The notes beneath the pieces were generated by a model. It ran no database searches, had not been told where the DNA came from, and saw only the letters and a program-made list of their open reading frames with translations. DNA of 64,000 nucleotides, taken from positions 1,798,001 through 1,862,000 of the forward strand of contig BLAL01000356.1 of NCBI GenBank assembly GCA_015698045.1, read 5' to 3'. Below, piece by piece: positions 1-11,522 of this stretch. The stretch is from Rhizophagus clarus. Its lineage: Eukaryota > Glomeromycota > Glomeromycetes > Glomerales > Glomeraceae. The position numbers and the translations under genes are program-made. Within the stretch, counting starts at the first letter, position 1, and each line of letters opens with the position of its first letter.

Positions 1-3000
1 CGCTCTTAGAAATCTCTAACAACTTCTACGAGCTAGCCAACATACAAATCAACAAGGATAAATATCGCTTACTCACCAACAATAAGTTGTATGTCGGCAA
101 AGAAATCGAACTTACACTAGGATCAGAACTTACGAATGTCAAAATCAACAAAAAGAAAGAAGGAGTTCGTATCTTAGGAGTTTATATAGATGCGTTTAAT
201 TCACCGTCTCCTACGCTCAAAAACTTATGTCAAACGGTGGCACTTTTTTCTAATACCTTGAGAAGGAAAAAATTAACGCATAATCACATTATTTATATTA
301 CTAATAAAGTCCTCATGCCTATCCTGGAGTATAGAAACCAATTTCAAGTTTTTACGATAGAACAATGCAATTTTGTTATGGCACCTATCAAAAAACTCTT
401 CAAACAATCATTACATCTTCCGAGATCTACTCCAGACGCACTAATTCATCATTATTTATTACCCTCGATTAATAATTTTTTTTATAATCAGATGTATTCG
501 CACATAGCTATGACACAATTACTGTTCAACATGCCTTTACTAAACCCTATAGCTATGACTCAAATGTTGACAACACAATACAAATTCTGGTTGCCACACT
601 TCCCAACATACAATGATTTTACGAAATTAGAATCAACAAAATTGGCGACCACTTTTCTTTCTAAGTTACTAATCTTTTTAACAACTTTAATATTGTTTTT
701 ACCCCCGTTTACGATACCACAATAACGGGAGGACGTACCCCTCTATTGTTCCACATTCCTAACATTACTAAATCGGATATTACGAGCTTGCAAAATAAAC
801 GCCTAATTTTTTTGGACCAAATAATTTCTGGCGATAGCTCATTCCTATTAACCCTTCCGGAAATGAAACAATTGGCACAAAAGAATTGGAAAGGAGCCCC
901 CCCAAATTGGCTCAAAAAAATGGAGAATACGGAAATCTGGACTACAACAAACCGACGGTTGATTAACCCTCCGAAAGAATTACCGATACAGAACTTCCTA
1001 ATACAAACCCCCAGTGTATTACCAAAAAAAGAGAACCAATTACGCAACCAATGGTATATTTTTTGGGACCCAAAAAGCAACACCTCAGTTTATGGTAAAG
1101 GCATTACTCAAATTAATCATAAAGACACACCGAGCATGACACAGTTACAACACTACGTGCAGAGTTACTTGGAAGATGATGCTTTGTTCGATTTTAGGAC
1201 CTCCCATTCACAACATGGCGCGATTACTCCACGGAAGAAAACTACGATCCTAAAACCATGCAAAGGGTGTGTCCTTTACACTTATAATGTGGACTGACCG
1301 CTTATTTGTACAATGTACATAGTGACGTCATCACTCTGTAAATTCAAATTATACAATCAGAAAATCATGAAACGCAAGTTCCCTAACATGAAGAAACTTT
1401 GGAAATTCCCTACCAAACATCATATTACCTTACATAATATGGCTTACAACTCGTTTCTCAAATTAAATAGATCTTCTTTTTCACATTTTAATCTTGATTC
1501 TAATTTTTTGAATAATGATATGGTATATAATCGCGAATTTTCCCTTCAGGAACTAGCAATGAATTGTAGTTTAGACAAGAATCATTTTTATTTTTTATAT
1601 AGTATTTTTAAAGGTAATCAACATAGTTTAGATACGCTCTATTTGCTAATTATTAAATTTTTGTTTCGAGATAGACTTATTTTTTATACAGATGGCTCCC
1701 TTTCGTTGGATGGAACTAACAAATCTGGGTGCCGCCTGGGTGGAAGTCTCCTCATCAGTGAATGACACTTTTCAGTGCTCAACCACGCACTTACCGTCCT
1801 CAACCAAAGCCGAAGTACTAGCGATTCTTACCGCTATTATCGCAGCTCCGACCCACTGTCACGTGACTATTCACACAGATTCAAAAAACGCGATAGATAC
1901 ATTTAACAAAACTGGTCGAACGAATCTTTCACAAAGAAGAATCATGAAATTGAATAATTTCAGCCTATGGATATTGATACATCGCCTTATAAAAACTAAA
2001 TCCCTTCGCGTGGATGTGTTCAAAGTTAAGGCGCATTTTGGACACTTACATAACGACAAAGCTGATCGTCTTGCTAAGGACGCTTGTAGCAACCCGCCTA
2101 TTTTTTTAGCTATTTCGCACTACTCTCAGGCTCCGATCATAGTCCCTACCCTGGCAAATTACGGTCCTATAGATAAGAACATAAGAAAATACCTTCAACA
2201 CATCACTAACCTACATACGTTCGAGAAATTATTACGAACCAAAGCGTTATCACATCTTTTTGGACCTACTCTTGACCAAGTTGACATGATCAATTGGGAG
2301 CTTACCAAAGATTGGATTGCGTATTCCTGCGATGGGTCTGTCTGCTCAGCAGCAAATGACCGCCATACGGGTTTCAAAATCAAGAATTTAGGACATATTC
2401 TACCAACCGTTGACAAACAACGGTTATATTACCCGAAACTTTATCCTGACACACCTTCCAACTGTATATTATGCAATTCTATTACAGCTTCTAATACTCA
2501 CTGGGGACTATGCCACCAACACCATATGGACAGACTAACCGATTATAAGGAATGCTTATCAGTCCTACTCAAGGCTCTCGAGACTTATAAAGAGATTGCC
2601 ACTGCTCCGTCTACTAAGATAGCAGTTTCTACCTCCCCGCTCAGTTGTTTTGATTTAGAACATAATTCTTCTTTTTATATCCTTTTACATAATGCAGTAC
2701 CCAATTCTTTATCGGATTTGATTGCAAGATTTATCAGGTCTAGAAAAGCGAAAAATCTTGTCATGAACACTTTTTTATCAGCTTTTATGGATAATATCAT
2801 TAGAAAATATTGGCGCAAATATGCCCTTGCTTATAAACAATGGGAAAAATCTTTACATATTACGAAACGTGATAAACGACTTTATCGTAAATGACAGAAT
2901 CAAGATAACGAATCTAATCACATCCCAGGGCCTAGTTTATCACGTACCTCTTTACTTTTGGGCACACGTAGAAGAGATGACATACGCCGCTTGGTTTATG

Positions 3001-3292
3001 CGGTAGGATCGAATTACCTCCACTCAGGCTCCATATTGGATTATTTTGTTAGTTTCACTCCTGACATGCGCGAGCCGCTGTCTTTAGATATTAATGGGTG
3101 GTGTAGGGATATGGATAGATCTGGTTAGCTCATGACTGTCCGGACAATATGTGTCCCGGTCGGGGAACATCCTGGTGGTGTTTGTTAGTATAGATTAGTT
3201 TATAGTTGTCTATTAGATTAGATTTCTTTCTTTACTTGTATTCTTTACTAAACTTCCAGATCGATAACAATAAATAAATAAATAAATAAATA
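1..3292 (+). mobile_element. LINE retrotransposon, 3' part (RT thumb, RNase H, zinc knuckle, tail)
   Basis: The window opens inside a LINE ORF2, after the reverse transcriptase core. Open stretches run 1-725, 746-1297, 1313-1765 and 1692-2894. The RNase H domain shows YTDGS near 1690, KAEVLAI near 1817, HTDSKNA near 1875 and HNDKADRLA near 2050, which are the expected acidic residues. A CX2CX8HX3C knuckle follows near 2460-2510. Frame changes near 700 and 1740 and a TGA at 1295 break the frame, so this copy is dead. The 3' end is a run of AAAT-type repeats at 3268-3292, as in LINEs that end in short tandem repeats rather than pure poly(A). Codon use is richer in CG than in the LINE at 55-63 kb. 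The family is APE-RT-RNase H (Tad1/I-like); I cannot place it more finely. Confidence 0.88.
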
Positions 3293-3970
3293 CACTGCTA
3301 GTTATTGTTCGAAAATTTTCAACAATTAATTTTTTTCCCAGACTTAACTGGTGCTTCAGACTATTGAAATAATTTCTGGCGAGTTTTCCGGATAATATGA
3401 TTTTTGATTTGACATGACAAATAAATTGAAAGGACTTTCATTTTTAATCCTTATTTAGTATTTAATATTTATAGTAGTACTATACTAAGAATGATTATGT
3501 AAGGTAAAAAAAAAAATTTCAATAAAAATTTTATTTTATATTTAAAATATTATTCGCGTCTTGTAAATTAGGGAAAAAATAAGTTAGAAATGCTTCGAGC
3601 AATTAATAATTTAAAATAAATTATTATGTAATCACCTTGTTCGGCAGATTTTTAATACCATTAAATTGCTGTTCTTTGTAATTCACATGCAGCTTGTTTC
3701 TTCTTAAGATTAAAATTTAATAGAGCTTATTTTTCATCACATCATTTCAATTAATAATATGTGCTGTATATACAGTATATATTTTTTTATTTTTACATAT
3801 AACAGTAAAATAGTAATAAGGACAACGTTGTTAGTTTTGACAGGTATAAAAGTTGATAAAACTCAAATTCGATATAATTTCTGATTCTTAAACATTCAAA
3901 AAGACATTAATATAATTAAGTCATAAAAATCATCAAAAATTGCAAATGGCTTAGTTTTTTTTTTTTGCAG

Positions 3971-4020
3971 CTGAAGAAGTGGCGGTGGCCAACTTGGCTA
4001 TCTTGAATTGGATGGTATGA
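3971..4020 (+). other. Conserved exon-like stretch of unknown gene
   Basis: A long T tract ending in GCAG, as in a 3' splice site, is followed by an open stretch reading EEVAVANLAILNWMV and then TGA. The same stretch in the partner copy (35554-35603) reads EEVAVANLAILNWML. The two copies differ here by a silent change (GCC/GCA) and one conservative change. It could be the last exon of an upstream gene or a 5' untranslated exon of the peptide gene at 4269. I found no convincing upstream exon. Confidence 0.3.
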
Positions 4021-4268
4021 ATTGTTCATCAAAAAGCTGATTAATAAAATTTGCCACGTATACAAATAACGTAAGCTTATTCACAGATTTTCGGGCTTAT
4101 TTGATTACGATTTAATTCAGCCAAGTACTTTGCCACAATTTTCGTTAAAAATAAAAAGCATTATAATAATCGGTTTTAAGTTCGTAAAATACTTTGAATT
4201 TTTCATATTTATCAAAAATAAAATTAATAAATCGAAATATAATCCTTTACAATATCTTAAAAAATAAA

Positions 4269-4496
4269 ATGAATACCAAAGTTATTTTTACTCTTTTTTT
4301 TACTCTTATTACGACCATCGCTTCGGTCCAAGGTTAATAATTAAATAAAGCTTATTGTTTATTATGATATAATTTTTCTTTTTCATTTTTTTTTCTAAAA
4401 AAAAAAAAAAAATATTCACATTATTTTTAAGCTCAATTTCGTTGTCCTCCTGATTGTTTTCCTGTTCGTTACGGAGTATGCGAATGTATTTTCTAA
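4269..4496 (+). CDS. Small cysteine-rich secreted peptide, copy 1 (two exons)
   Basis: Predicted 42-residue secreted peptide. Exon 1 (4269-4332) encodes a signal peptide: MNTKVIF, a hydrophobic core LFFTLITTIA, then SVQ. An intron runs 4333-4431 (GTTAAT donor, TTTTTAAG acceptor). Exon 2 (4432-4496) gives AQFRCPPDCFPVRYGVCECIF and TAA. The mature part has four cysteines spaced C-X3-C-X7-C-X-C, enough for two disulphides. The paralogue at 35880-36103 keeps the start, signal, splice sites, all four cysteines and a stop just after the last one, although the flanking DNA has drifted by insertions and deletions. A second intron-like segment (4508-4599, GTAAAA to TTGCAG) lies just past the stop, probably in the 3' UTR. 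The role is unknown; a secreted effector or signalling peptide is an inference. It is too short for usual ORF calling. Confidence 0.6.
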
Positions 4497-5409
4497 AGAT
4501 AGTCAAGGTAAAATTATACAATATGAAAAATTAAAATATAACTGATATGTTTTTTATGCTTTTTCAAATTATCAGAATATTAATATATGCATCTTGCAGG
4601 TGCTTCGTTCCCAAGTCTGAATTTTGATTGGCCCAATCCTGGAAAGATGACTTTGAAAAACAGGCTAATATAACTTTCTTAAATCTTTCTTAAAATAATA
4701 AATAAAATTTAAAATAAAATAATAATAATGTAAATAAAAATGTATAAATATATTTACATTAGTTATACATCATTATTTCACGCGAATCAACCTGTTTGTA
4801 GGTTGCTGTATCGGTGTTCATGAAAAACTGATTACTATGGTCTCCAGACGCCATATCCTCAGGAATGATAATTATTACTTTGGATTAAATAAAAATTAAA
4901 GTATTTTATTATGTAACCTTTTAAAAAATACGATAATATGATTATTATTTGTCTTTATTTGTATTAGTATATTTAATTGGTAAGAATATAAAAGGATGAC
5001 TTTTTGAAGTTGAACTTTATGAAAAGATAATTATAAATTGAGAAGCATGGATTATTATTAACAAAGAAAAATCAATTTTTAATAAAAAGACTAAACAAGA
5101 ACATATCTACAGCTAAACCTCTATGTACTGATAATTTCCTGTACCGATAAAAAACCGCATTACACCGATATTGTATATAATTTCGCGGTGAAACGTGTAC
5201 CGATTCTTGTAATTTGTTCTTGGTAATGTACTGTATATTAAGATGTACAGATATTTTTAGGCACACTAGTATTGATTCAGGCTAGCACTATAAAATTAGC
5301 CAAAGTAAAAGAAATTCGGTTATGCGGTTAATTTTGTCGGCTTATGGCTCGTTAATCATGTGGCATTAATTAAATTTTGGTCTGCATTATGATCTACCCG
5401 TAATTAATG

Positions 5410-6214
5410 AAACAAGGCGGACATCCTCATATTGTCACATTGGTGCCGATCATTTGCCGATCATTTATTAATCATTTATTCAATTTTATCACGTAAAAAA
5501 AAATATCATTTAGTTAATATATGAGGCTAAAATAATTATTGATTGACTATTTTGAGATAAAAATTGTTCGAAATTAACTGAAATTACATCAATTCATATG
5601 AAAATTCATAATTGATGAATAATATGAAAATTCAACATTTACAATTTCAAGATTCAGTGATCGGATTTTAATAAATTTTATACCATTGGATTTGTCTCAA
5701 TGAGAGGATTCGAATGATAGTAAATTCATTGTGATCAGATCAATGTTGGTGAAGTTATTGTATTTTAAAATTTTATATTAAATTAAATAATAATGTCATT
5801 TATAAAAATAATTCAAGTGTTCATTTAACCATAACTTCAGGATTATCAAAAATTATTCAGGTTTATTTTAACCATTGATTTTTGAATACTTAAATAATAT
5901 ATTGTAAAAGTTTCACATTTCGCCCGAACATCTGTAGCTTCGCCCGAGACTTTAAAGTCCGATTAGAAAATGATCGGCATATATATTTATTATTGAAAAA
6001 TTTGGCCTAAAGCTAACTTTGGCAATACATTTTATTTTGCTATAAAATTTTAATACAAAATTTTTAATACTTTAAACTATTAAATAAAATAATTTAATGT
6101 ATTTTTTTTACACACAATGATAGTTGGAATAATGCTTCAAAGTTAATGTGATATCACATACATTATGATTGGCAAATGATCGGCATGTGATATATTTGCA
6201 TGTCCACCCTGTTT
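5410..6214. mobile_element. hAT-like non-autonomous element, 8-bp TSD
   Basis: An 805 bp insertion in duplication copy 1. The ends are inverted: AAACAAGGCGGACATCC on the left and, reversed, AAACAGGGTGGACATGC on the right. It is flanked by a perfect 8-bp direct repeat AATTAATG (5402-5409, 6215-6222). The partner copy has AATTAATG only once, near 37021, so the empty site is seen directly. Subterminal copies of CCGATCATTTGCC and its reverse lie near both ends. There is no coding capacity. The 8-bp duplication and subterminal repeats point to the hAT superfamily. Confidence 0.85.
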
Positions 6215-7135
6215 AATTAATGTAAGTTTGACTTGCCTACTGATAGTGTAACGATAATTTAATGTACCGATACTTTTCACTTAAAACAACCTCATCAGTA
6301 AAATATTTACTACGAATCGTTTCATTACTTTTTAAATTTTTTTTCGCTTAGACTGATTTTAAATTGTTCTTATCGCAAAGAAGTAGATATATAATATGAG
6401 TTTTAAATTATCATATATTTCATTAATAAAAGCTTTTTTAAATGACAAACTCATTCAATATTTTTTTACATTTTAGTTACGATATCCGTATTGAAAGCGA
6501 AATAAATACACCGTCGTAAAAGTTTAATGTAATTAGGTAACTGTTGATGAGTTTTTTTTTTGTTTTAAAACTAGGACAACTTCATGGAGCTTGTGAAGAA
6601 TAAACTAAATCTCAGAAGTTAATGTCCAAAGAAAAGTGCAAGAATTAGAAAAGAATTATGATAGGAAATTTGTTGTGTCGTAATTTTTGAAGAAATTTAT
6701 TTATTCTATTAAAAAAATAGAATCGAAACGATTTAATTTGTAAGAAGTGCTTGTGCTTCAGACTTCTATTGATATACGAAGTTGATCAGAAATGAATTCT
6801 TTGATCGAAGTATTAAAATGATGACTAATATTCTACCTTCGATTAAGATTATTACGGAAACAAAATTGATCTTGCATTAAAAACGATTTTAAACTATTGT
6901 CGTCAAAATATCAAGTGAAGAAGATGATGATGATGATGAACATGGGAATAACAATGTTAAAACTTAGGGTATTGTTATTTTCAAAAACTTTTCTTAGCAA
7001 ACTAGAATTATATGTTAAAGAGGGATAGATTGTAAACAACTTAATATGGGGGTTGATTTGGCCGGAATTACGGCATTAAGAAATTACGTAAGTGAAAATA
7101 AGTTTTTATTAACCGAAAAAAAAAGTAGAGGGCGT

Positions 7136-7861
7136 GATACCGGTGACAAATAATTTTACTATGAACACGTAATTCTACTCGCCCTTTAATATGAATAATT
7201 ATCCTATCTTTGAGAAAATAATTCTCGTGAAATGAATCTAACATTTTATGATTAAAAAATAATTATTTTCTTAAAAATTATTTATTGCCTCCAGTTCTAA
7301 TTCAACAGGAAATCCGATATACAGTAAATGCATTTTTGGAATTAACAAGCTGTTTATAATTTTTAATTTAAAACAAAATCTTTACCTAGTGATAAAGAGG
7401 AAACCAGTTCCAAACATAAACGGTAAATATTTTATGGAAAGTCTAAAATAATTCTAATCAGTTCTAATGTTATTGATGTAAAAATCTGACATAAATTTCG
7501 AGATTCATTGATATGAAATTTAACAACCTGTAAAATTATTATTCCTTGTCTTTGCATAATAAAATAGTAATAAATAAATTTTATTTCGTAATTAAGTCAT
7601 TTTACAAATATTTATATGAACATAGTTTATTTACAATTTATTCTTATTAAATAGTGTTGTTTTGATAAGTACCGGACGGCGGATGGACAACAGTGAATGA
7701 GTATGGACAAATTTTATAATTTTTTTTTTTAAAGGAAAGAAAAAAATAAGAGATAGTTATCTAAATCAGTATTTCTAATGATTGTTTTTATATATATTTA
7801 AATTAGCCAAAGCTAAACTAAAATTAACTCGTTAACCTAGTATAAATAGATATTGCAAGTT
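7136..7861. other. Intergenic, nothing recognised
   Basis: AT-rich sequence between the duplication and the nested TIR element. I see no coding frame, RNA gene or clear repeat. Confidence 0.6.
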
Positions 7862-7869
7862 ATTCCGGG

Positions 7870-8888
7870 TAGGGATCGGAATCGATTCTGCGATAATCGA
7901 ATTAATCGAAAGTCGATTCTAAATCGACTAATCGAAAATCGCACAAAAAATCGAATCTGGCATAGTTGATGCGGTTAAAATATTTTCATGTGCAGGTCAC
8001 CAATCGTTTATTTTAATTAGATAGATGACATTGTTAAAATCTAGAGCTCCGAATGGGTAGGGGTCAATTCGGGTTAACCGTCGTGTTGACCCGAAATATT
8101 CGGGTCGGTTATCAAATTTTTTTTAACTCAAGTTCTAGGTTAAAAAACTGTTTATTTGTAAAAAATATTTGTTATAAACAGTTTAAGAGAACCGTTTTTT
8201 GAACATAAAAAAAATCTTTTATAAGCTATTAATAAACGTTTTTTAATGTATAATTTAATAAAAAACGTTTAGCAACATTTTTTTGATAATTTGTCAAAAA
8301 CGTTGCGAAACGTTTTTTAACGTATAATTTAATAAAAAAACCGTTACGCAACGTTTTTGACATGCAATTTAAAAAAAACATTGCGCGTCTTTTTTCTAAT
8401 AACTCAATAAAAAAATGTTGCATAATTTAATTCAAAAAAGCGTGTTACAACGTTTTCTTTGATATTTTAATGATAAACGTTGATATATTTAATTAAAAAA
8501 AAAACGTTTCGCACCGTTTTTTAATACATAATTTAATTTAAAAAAAAACGGTTCGCAACGTTTTTTTTTGTGATAATTTATTAAAAAACGTCGCGAAACG
8601 TTTTTAAAATGTTTTTTTTATTAATCTAATCATTCGAAGTAACCCGAATACTTTCGAGTCAACGGGTCGGGTCGGGTCGGGTCAGAGCAGGTTGCCCGAA
8701 CCGAACCGACCAACCCGTTCGGGGCTCTATTCATGTCGCAGTCTCGCAGAGAATCGGTTATAATCGATTAGAATCGATTAAATCGAAACCGAAAATCGAA
8801 TCTCAGAATCGAATCTTTGCGAAACTGTTAATCGCGATTAGTCGATTCTAGAATCGATTCTCAAAATTAGAATCGATTCCAATCCCTA
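7870..8888. mobile_element. hAT-like MITE with a second element nested inside
   Basis: The ends are inverted copies of TAGGGATYGGAATCGATTC, followed inward by many ATCGATT and ATCGAAT repeats. They are flanked by a perfect 8-bp duplication ATTCCGGG (7862-7869, 8889-8896). About 330 bp belong to the outer element. The rest (8042-8729) is a later insertion. No protein is encoded. TIR plus 8-bp TSD fits the hAT superfamily. Confidence 0.85.
8044..8727. mobile_element. Nested TIR element with TA target duplication and CGTTTTTT repeat core
   Basis: Inverted ends GAGCTCCGAATGGGT and, reversed, GAGCCCCGAACGGGT are flanked by TA on each side (8042-8043, 8728-8729), as for Tc1/mariner-type insertion. 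Subterminal arms carry GGGTCGGGTCGGGTC-like repeats. The core (8165-8620) is a string of AAAAACGTTGCGAAACG and TATAATTTAATAAA units of roughly 45-60 bp, each itself a partial palindrome. It has no credible ORF; the minus-strand open frame there (8229-8423) is made of these repeats. Confidence 0.75.
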
Positions 8889-9077
8889 ATTCCGGGAAAC
8901 AATTATTTTAGCGTATCACATCAGTGACATCACTCTGAAGTTTAAAAATACCATGTATTTAACCTTCACTTGTTAATACATAAATTATTTTTATTTTTTT
9001 TATTGAAATATTTAGTGTGATAATAATATATTTGTGTGTTAATAATACTTTAAATACTTTAGATACTTTAAATACTA

Positions 9078-9141
9078 GTCATTACTGCGATACTGCGGTT
9101 AAGATCGACTATTTTTGTTTGGTGGGTGGTGCTGTGCGACA
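9078..9141 (+). promoter_or_regulatory. Conserved upstream box of the kinase/Sel1 family, member 1
   Basis: GTCATTACTGCGATACTGCG, then GGTTAA, then GGTGGTGCTGTGCGACA, ending about 90 bases before the ATG at 9232. The same two blocks, GTCATTACTG..TGCGGTTAA and GGTGGCGCTG..TGCGACAATAA, occur at 22227-22294 and 24629-24703 at similar distances from the starts of two Sel1 genes. It may be a bound promoter element, or simply remaining homology. Confidence 0.5.
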
Positions 9142-9231
9142 TTATTCGTACCGTACACAATAAAATGTTACAACTTTGACTGTCCAATAATATCATTTTT
9201 AACATTTTCTTTCATATTATTATTGCTCAAT

Positions 9232-11522
9232 ATGTCTGATAATCATGATACCGAAAGTACAAATGAATGGATTAATTGGATTGAAGAAGCTATCGTTAAA
9301 GAGCACTTAAAATATTATGAATACAATCAATTTACTAACGTTCAAGAAATTGGTGCCGGAGTATTCGGAAAAGTGTACCGTGCAAATTGGAAAAATTTAA
9401 AAAAACAATTTGCGTTAAAATCTTTCTTTAATCTTAACAGTGCTACCATAAAAGAAATTGTTCGTGAGGTAAAAAGTACAACAATATTTATTCATTGTTT
9501 TTTTTTTTATTTTGATTTTATTTTATTTTTTTTTTTTTAATTTATTTGAAATTTAAATTATTTAGTTAAAAATTCAACGTAAAGTTAATTGTCACGATAA
9601 TATTATTCGTTGCTATGGGATTACAAAATTTGAATCAGGTATTATGAGGTCGCTTAAGGAACTTTAATATAAATCATTCTCGCTCATATTCATAAAATTT
9701 ATATAATTATATATATATATTTTTTTTTTTTAGAAAATCAAATTGGTAATAATTATATGTTGGTGATGGAATATGCCGACGGCGGCAGTCTTCGAAGTTA
9801 TTTGGAAAGAAACTTTAGTAAACTTACTTGGGGTGACAAACTCTATATGGCGTACCAGATAGCTTACTCCGTATTATGCTTACATAATGAGAGGGTTGTC
9901 CATCGTGATTTGGTAATTTATTTATTGTTATTTAATCATTATTGGCGATATTATATTTGCGTTTACTTACTTAATATAAACATTTTAATAGCACTCTGGT
10001 AACATATTAGTTCATCAAAGCACAATCAAATTAGCGGATTTTGGGCTATCAAAAAGAATTGGAGAATCATCCAATTTTCAATCTAAATTATGTGGAATGG
10101 TTCCATATGTTGACCCAAAAAGCTTTAGCAGACGAAGAATCAATAATAATCAAATAACACAAATGTATTCATTAGGTGAAAAAAGTGATATTTATAGCGT
10201 TGGCGTATTGTTATGGGAGATAACTAGCGGAAAATCTCCTTTTTATGTTGAAGGTGAACATTATGATGTTGGTTTAGCTTTAGAAATTTTACAAGGACTT
10301 AGGGAAAAGGTTGTTCCTGGTACTCCCAAAGAAAATGTTAGAATTTATACTGGTAGGTAAAATTTGAGTTTAAATTTTAATTCTCAAAAATTTACCTATT
10401 CAATTAATCTTAAATTATATTTATTTTTTAGAATGTTGGGATAGCGAACCAGATAATCGTCCAACCATATATCAAGTGGTTGACCGGCTAAATGCAATAA
10501 TTACAGAAGCAGATATAATAATAGAAAATCCAAACATACTAGAACGTAACGAGACTCCTTTAAGTATCCGTAGTTTGGATTCAATAGAATTTTCCAAATT
10601 TATTCAAGATTTTAATAAAATGGGCACAAGTTAAATTGATACTTTATCAGACAATCAAGAGAAGCTTTCAACTGACAGAATAGTTGATGGTATAAATGAT
10701 TTAATTTTTAAATTACTAAATAAAGGAGTTGATGATCAATTAATAGATGAACAAATTATTGAATATTTTAATTATTATAATACTAATTCACAAGAAATTT
10801 ATAATTGGTTATCAAAAAATCAAAATAGTTCAAACGCCATTTTTTTATTTGGATATTTTAATTATTATGGTAGTGAAACGAGTGAAAATGAGAAAGAAGC
10901 ATTTAATTTGTTTAATGATGCATCAGAAAAAGATCATATATTAGCACAATATTTTGTTGGTGAATGTTATGAATATGGACGTGGAACAATAGGAAATAAA
11001 AAATTGGCTTTTGAATATTATGAAAAAGTAGCTAATAAAAATTTTACAAATGGACAATTAAGAATGGGTTATTTTTATAAGAATGGAATAGGTATTGAAG
11101 AAGATTTAGAAGAGGCTTTTTATTGGCATGAGAAAGCCGCGAATAATGGAAATATAGCGGCTATGCATAATCTTGGTATTTTTTATAAAAATGGAATTGG
11201 TATCGAAAAAGATTATCATAAAGCTTTTAAATTATTTAAGCAATCGGCTGAAGGAGGTTATTCACATGGAATGGCAATGTTAGGATTTTGTTATTTTCAT
11301 GGTGTTGGAACTAATATTGATAGACGAAAAGCGTTTGAATTTTATCAAAAAGCAGCAGAATCAGGACAAGTGGTTGCACAATATAATCTTGCTAATATGT
11401 ATGAAAGTGGAGATGGAATTACGAAAGATATGGAAAAAGCAATTCATTGGTACGAAAAATGTGCTGAACAAGGTGATCAAGATGCACAAAATAAATTAGA
11501 AATTCTTCAAAAAGGCGAATAA
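9232..11522 (+). pseudogene. TKL protein kinase with Sel1 repeats, split by one in-frame TAA
   Basis: Five exons: 9232-9468, 9566-9638, 9734-9912, 9992-10352 and 10432 on. All join in frame with GT-AG introns and give a complete 350-residue kinase part. Visible motifs are GAGVFGKV (glycine loop), FALKSF (lysine), HRDLHSGNILV (catalytic loop, split by an intron after HRDL), DFGLSK, and [13 protein letters not shown]. This resembles Ser/Thr-type TKL kinases that are numerous in Rhizophagus. TAA at 10632-10634 then stops the frame. The same frame stays open for 295 more codons to TAA 11520-11522 and holds a helical lead-in and about six Sel1 repeats (for example GECYEYGRGTIGNKKLAFEY). Paralogues have GAA (KEID) where this copy has TAA. 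Hence it is a kinase-only product, a young pseudogene, or a read-through case. The ATG at 9232 is chosen because MSDN is shared with paralogues. Confidence 0.8.

Larger units (their letters stand above)
3293..7135. repeat. Segmental duplication, copy 1 (partner at 34372-39760)
   Basis: From the shared sequence CACTGCTAGTTATT at 3293 to about 7135 this segment matches 34372-39760 closely, base by base over long stretches. Copy 1 carries an 805 bp insertion (5410-6214) absent from copy 2. Copy 2 carries insertions at 34559-34704, 34985-35464 and 37769-39464 absent from copy 1. Both copies hold the small cysteine-rich peptide gene. The left edge of copy 1 abuts the AAAT tail of the LINE, so the LINE marks or cut the duplication edge. 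Apart from the peptide gene and the short exon-like stretch at 3971-4020 I see no other coding sequence. Confidence 0.9.

Noticed and set aside
4432-4660. Alternative reading of the peptide-gene second exon in a hydrophobic frame continuing through the next intron
   Set aside because: It is open in copy 1, but copy 2 has a different exon length (81 versus 76 bases) and a one-base difference in the next exon, so the frame is not shared. The cysteine frame is shared.
5072-5266. Minus-strand open frame conserved at 36672-36887
   Set aside because: The two copies match because the DNA is duplicated. The few differences are mostly amino-acid changing and there are no domain features.
9115-9231. 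N-terminal extension of the first kinase exon
   Set aside because: It starts at TTG and covers the upstream box. The shared MSDN start at 9232 is supported by paralogues.
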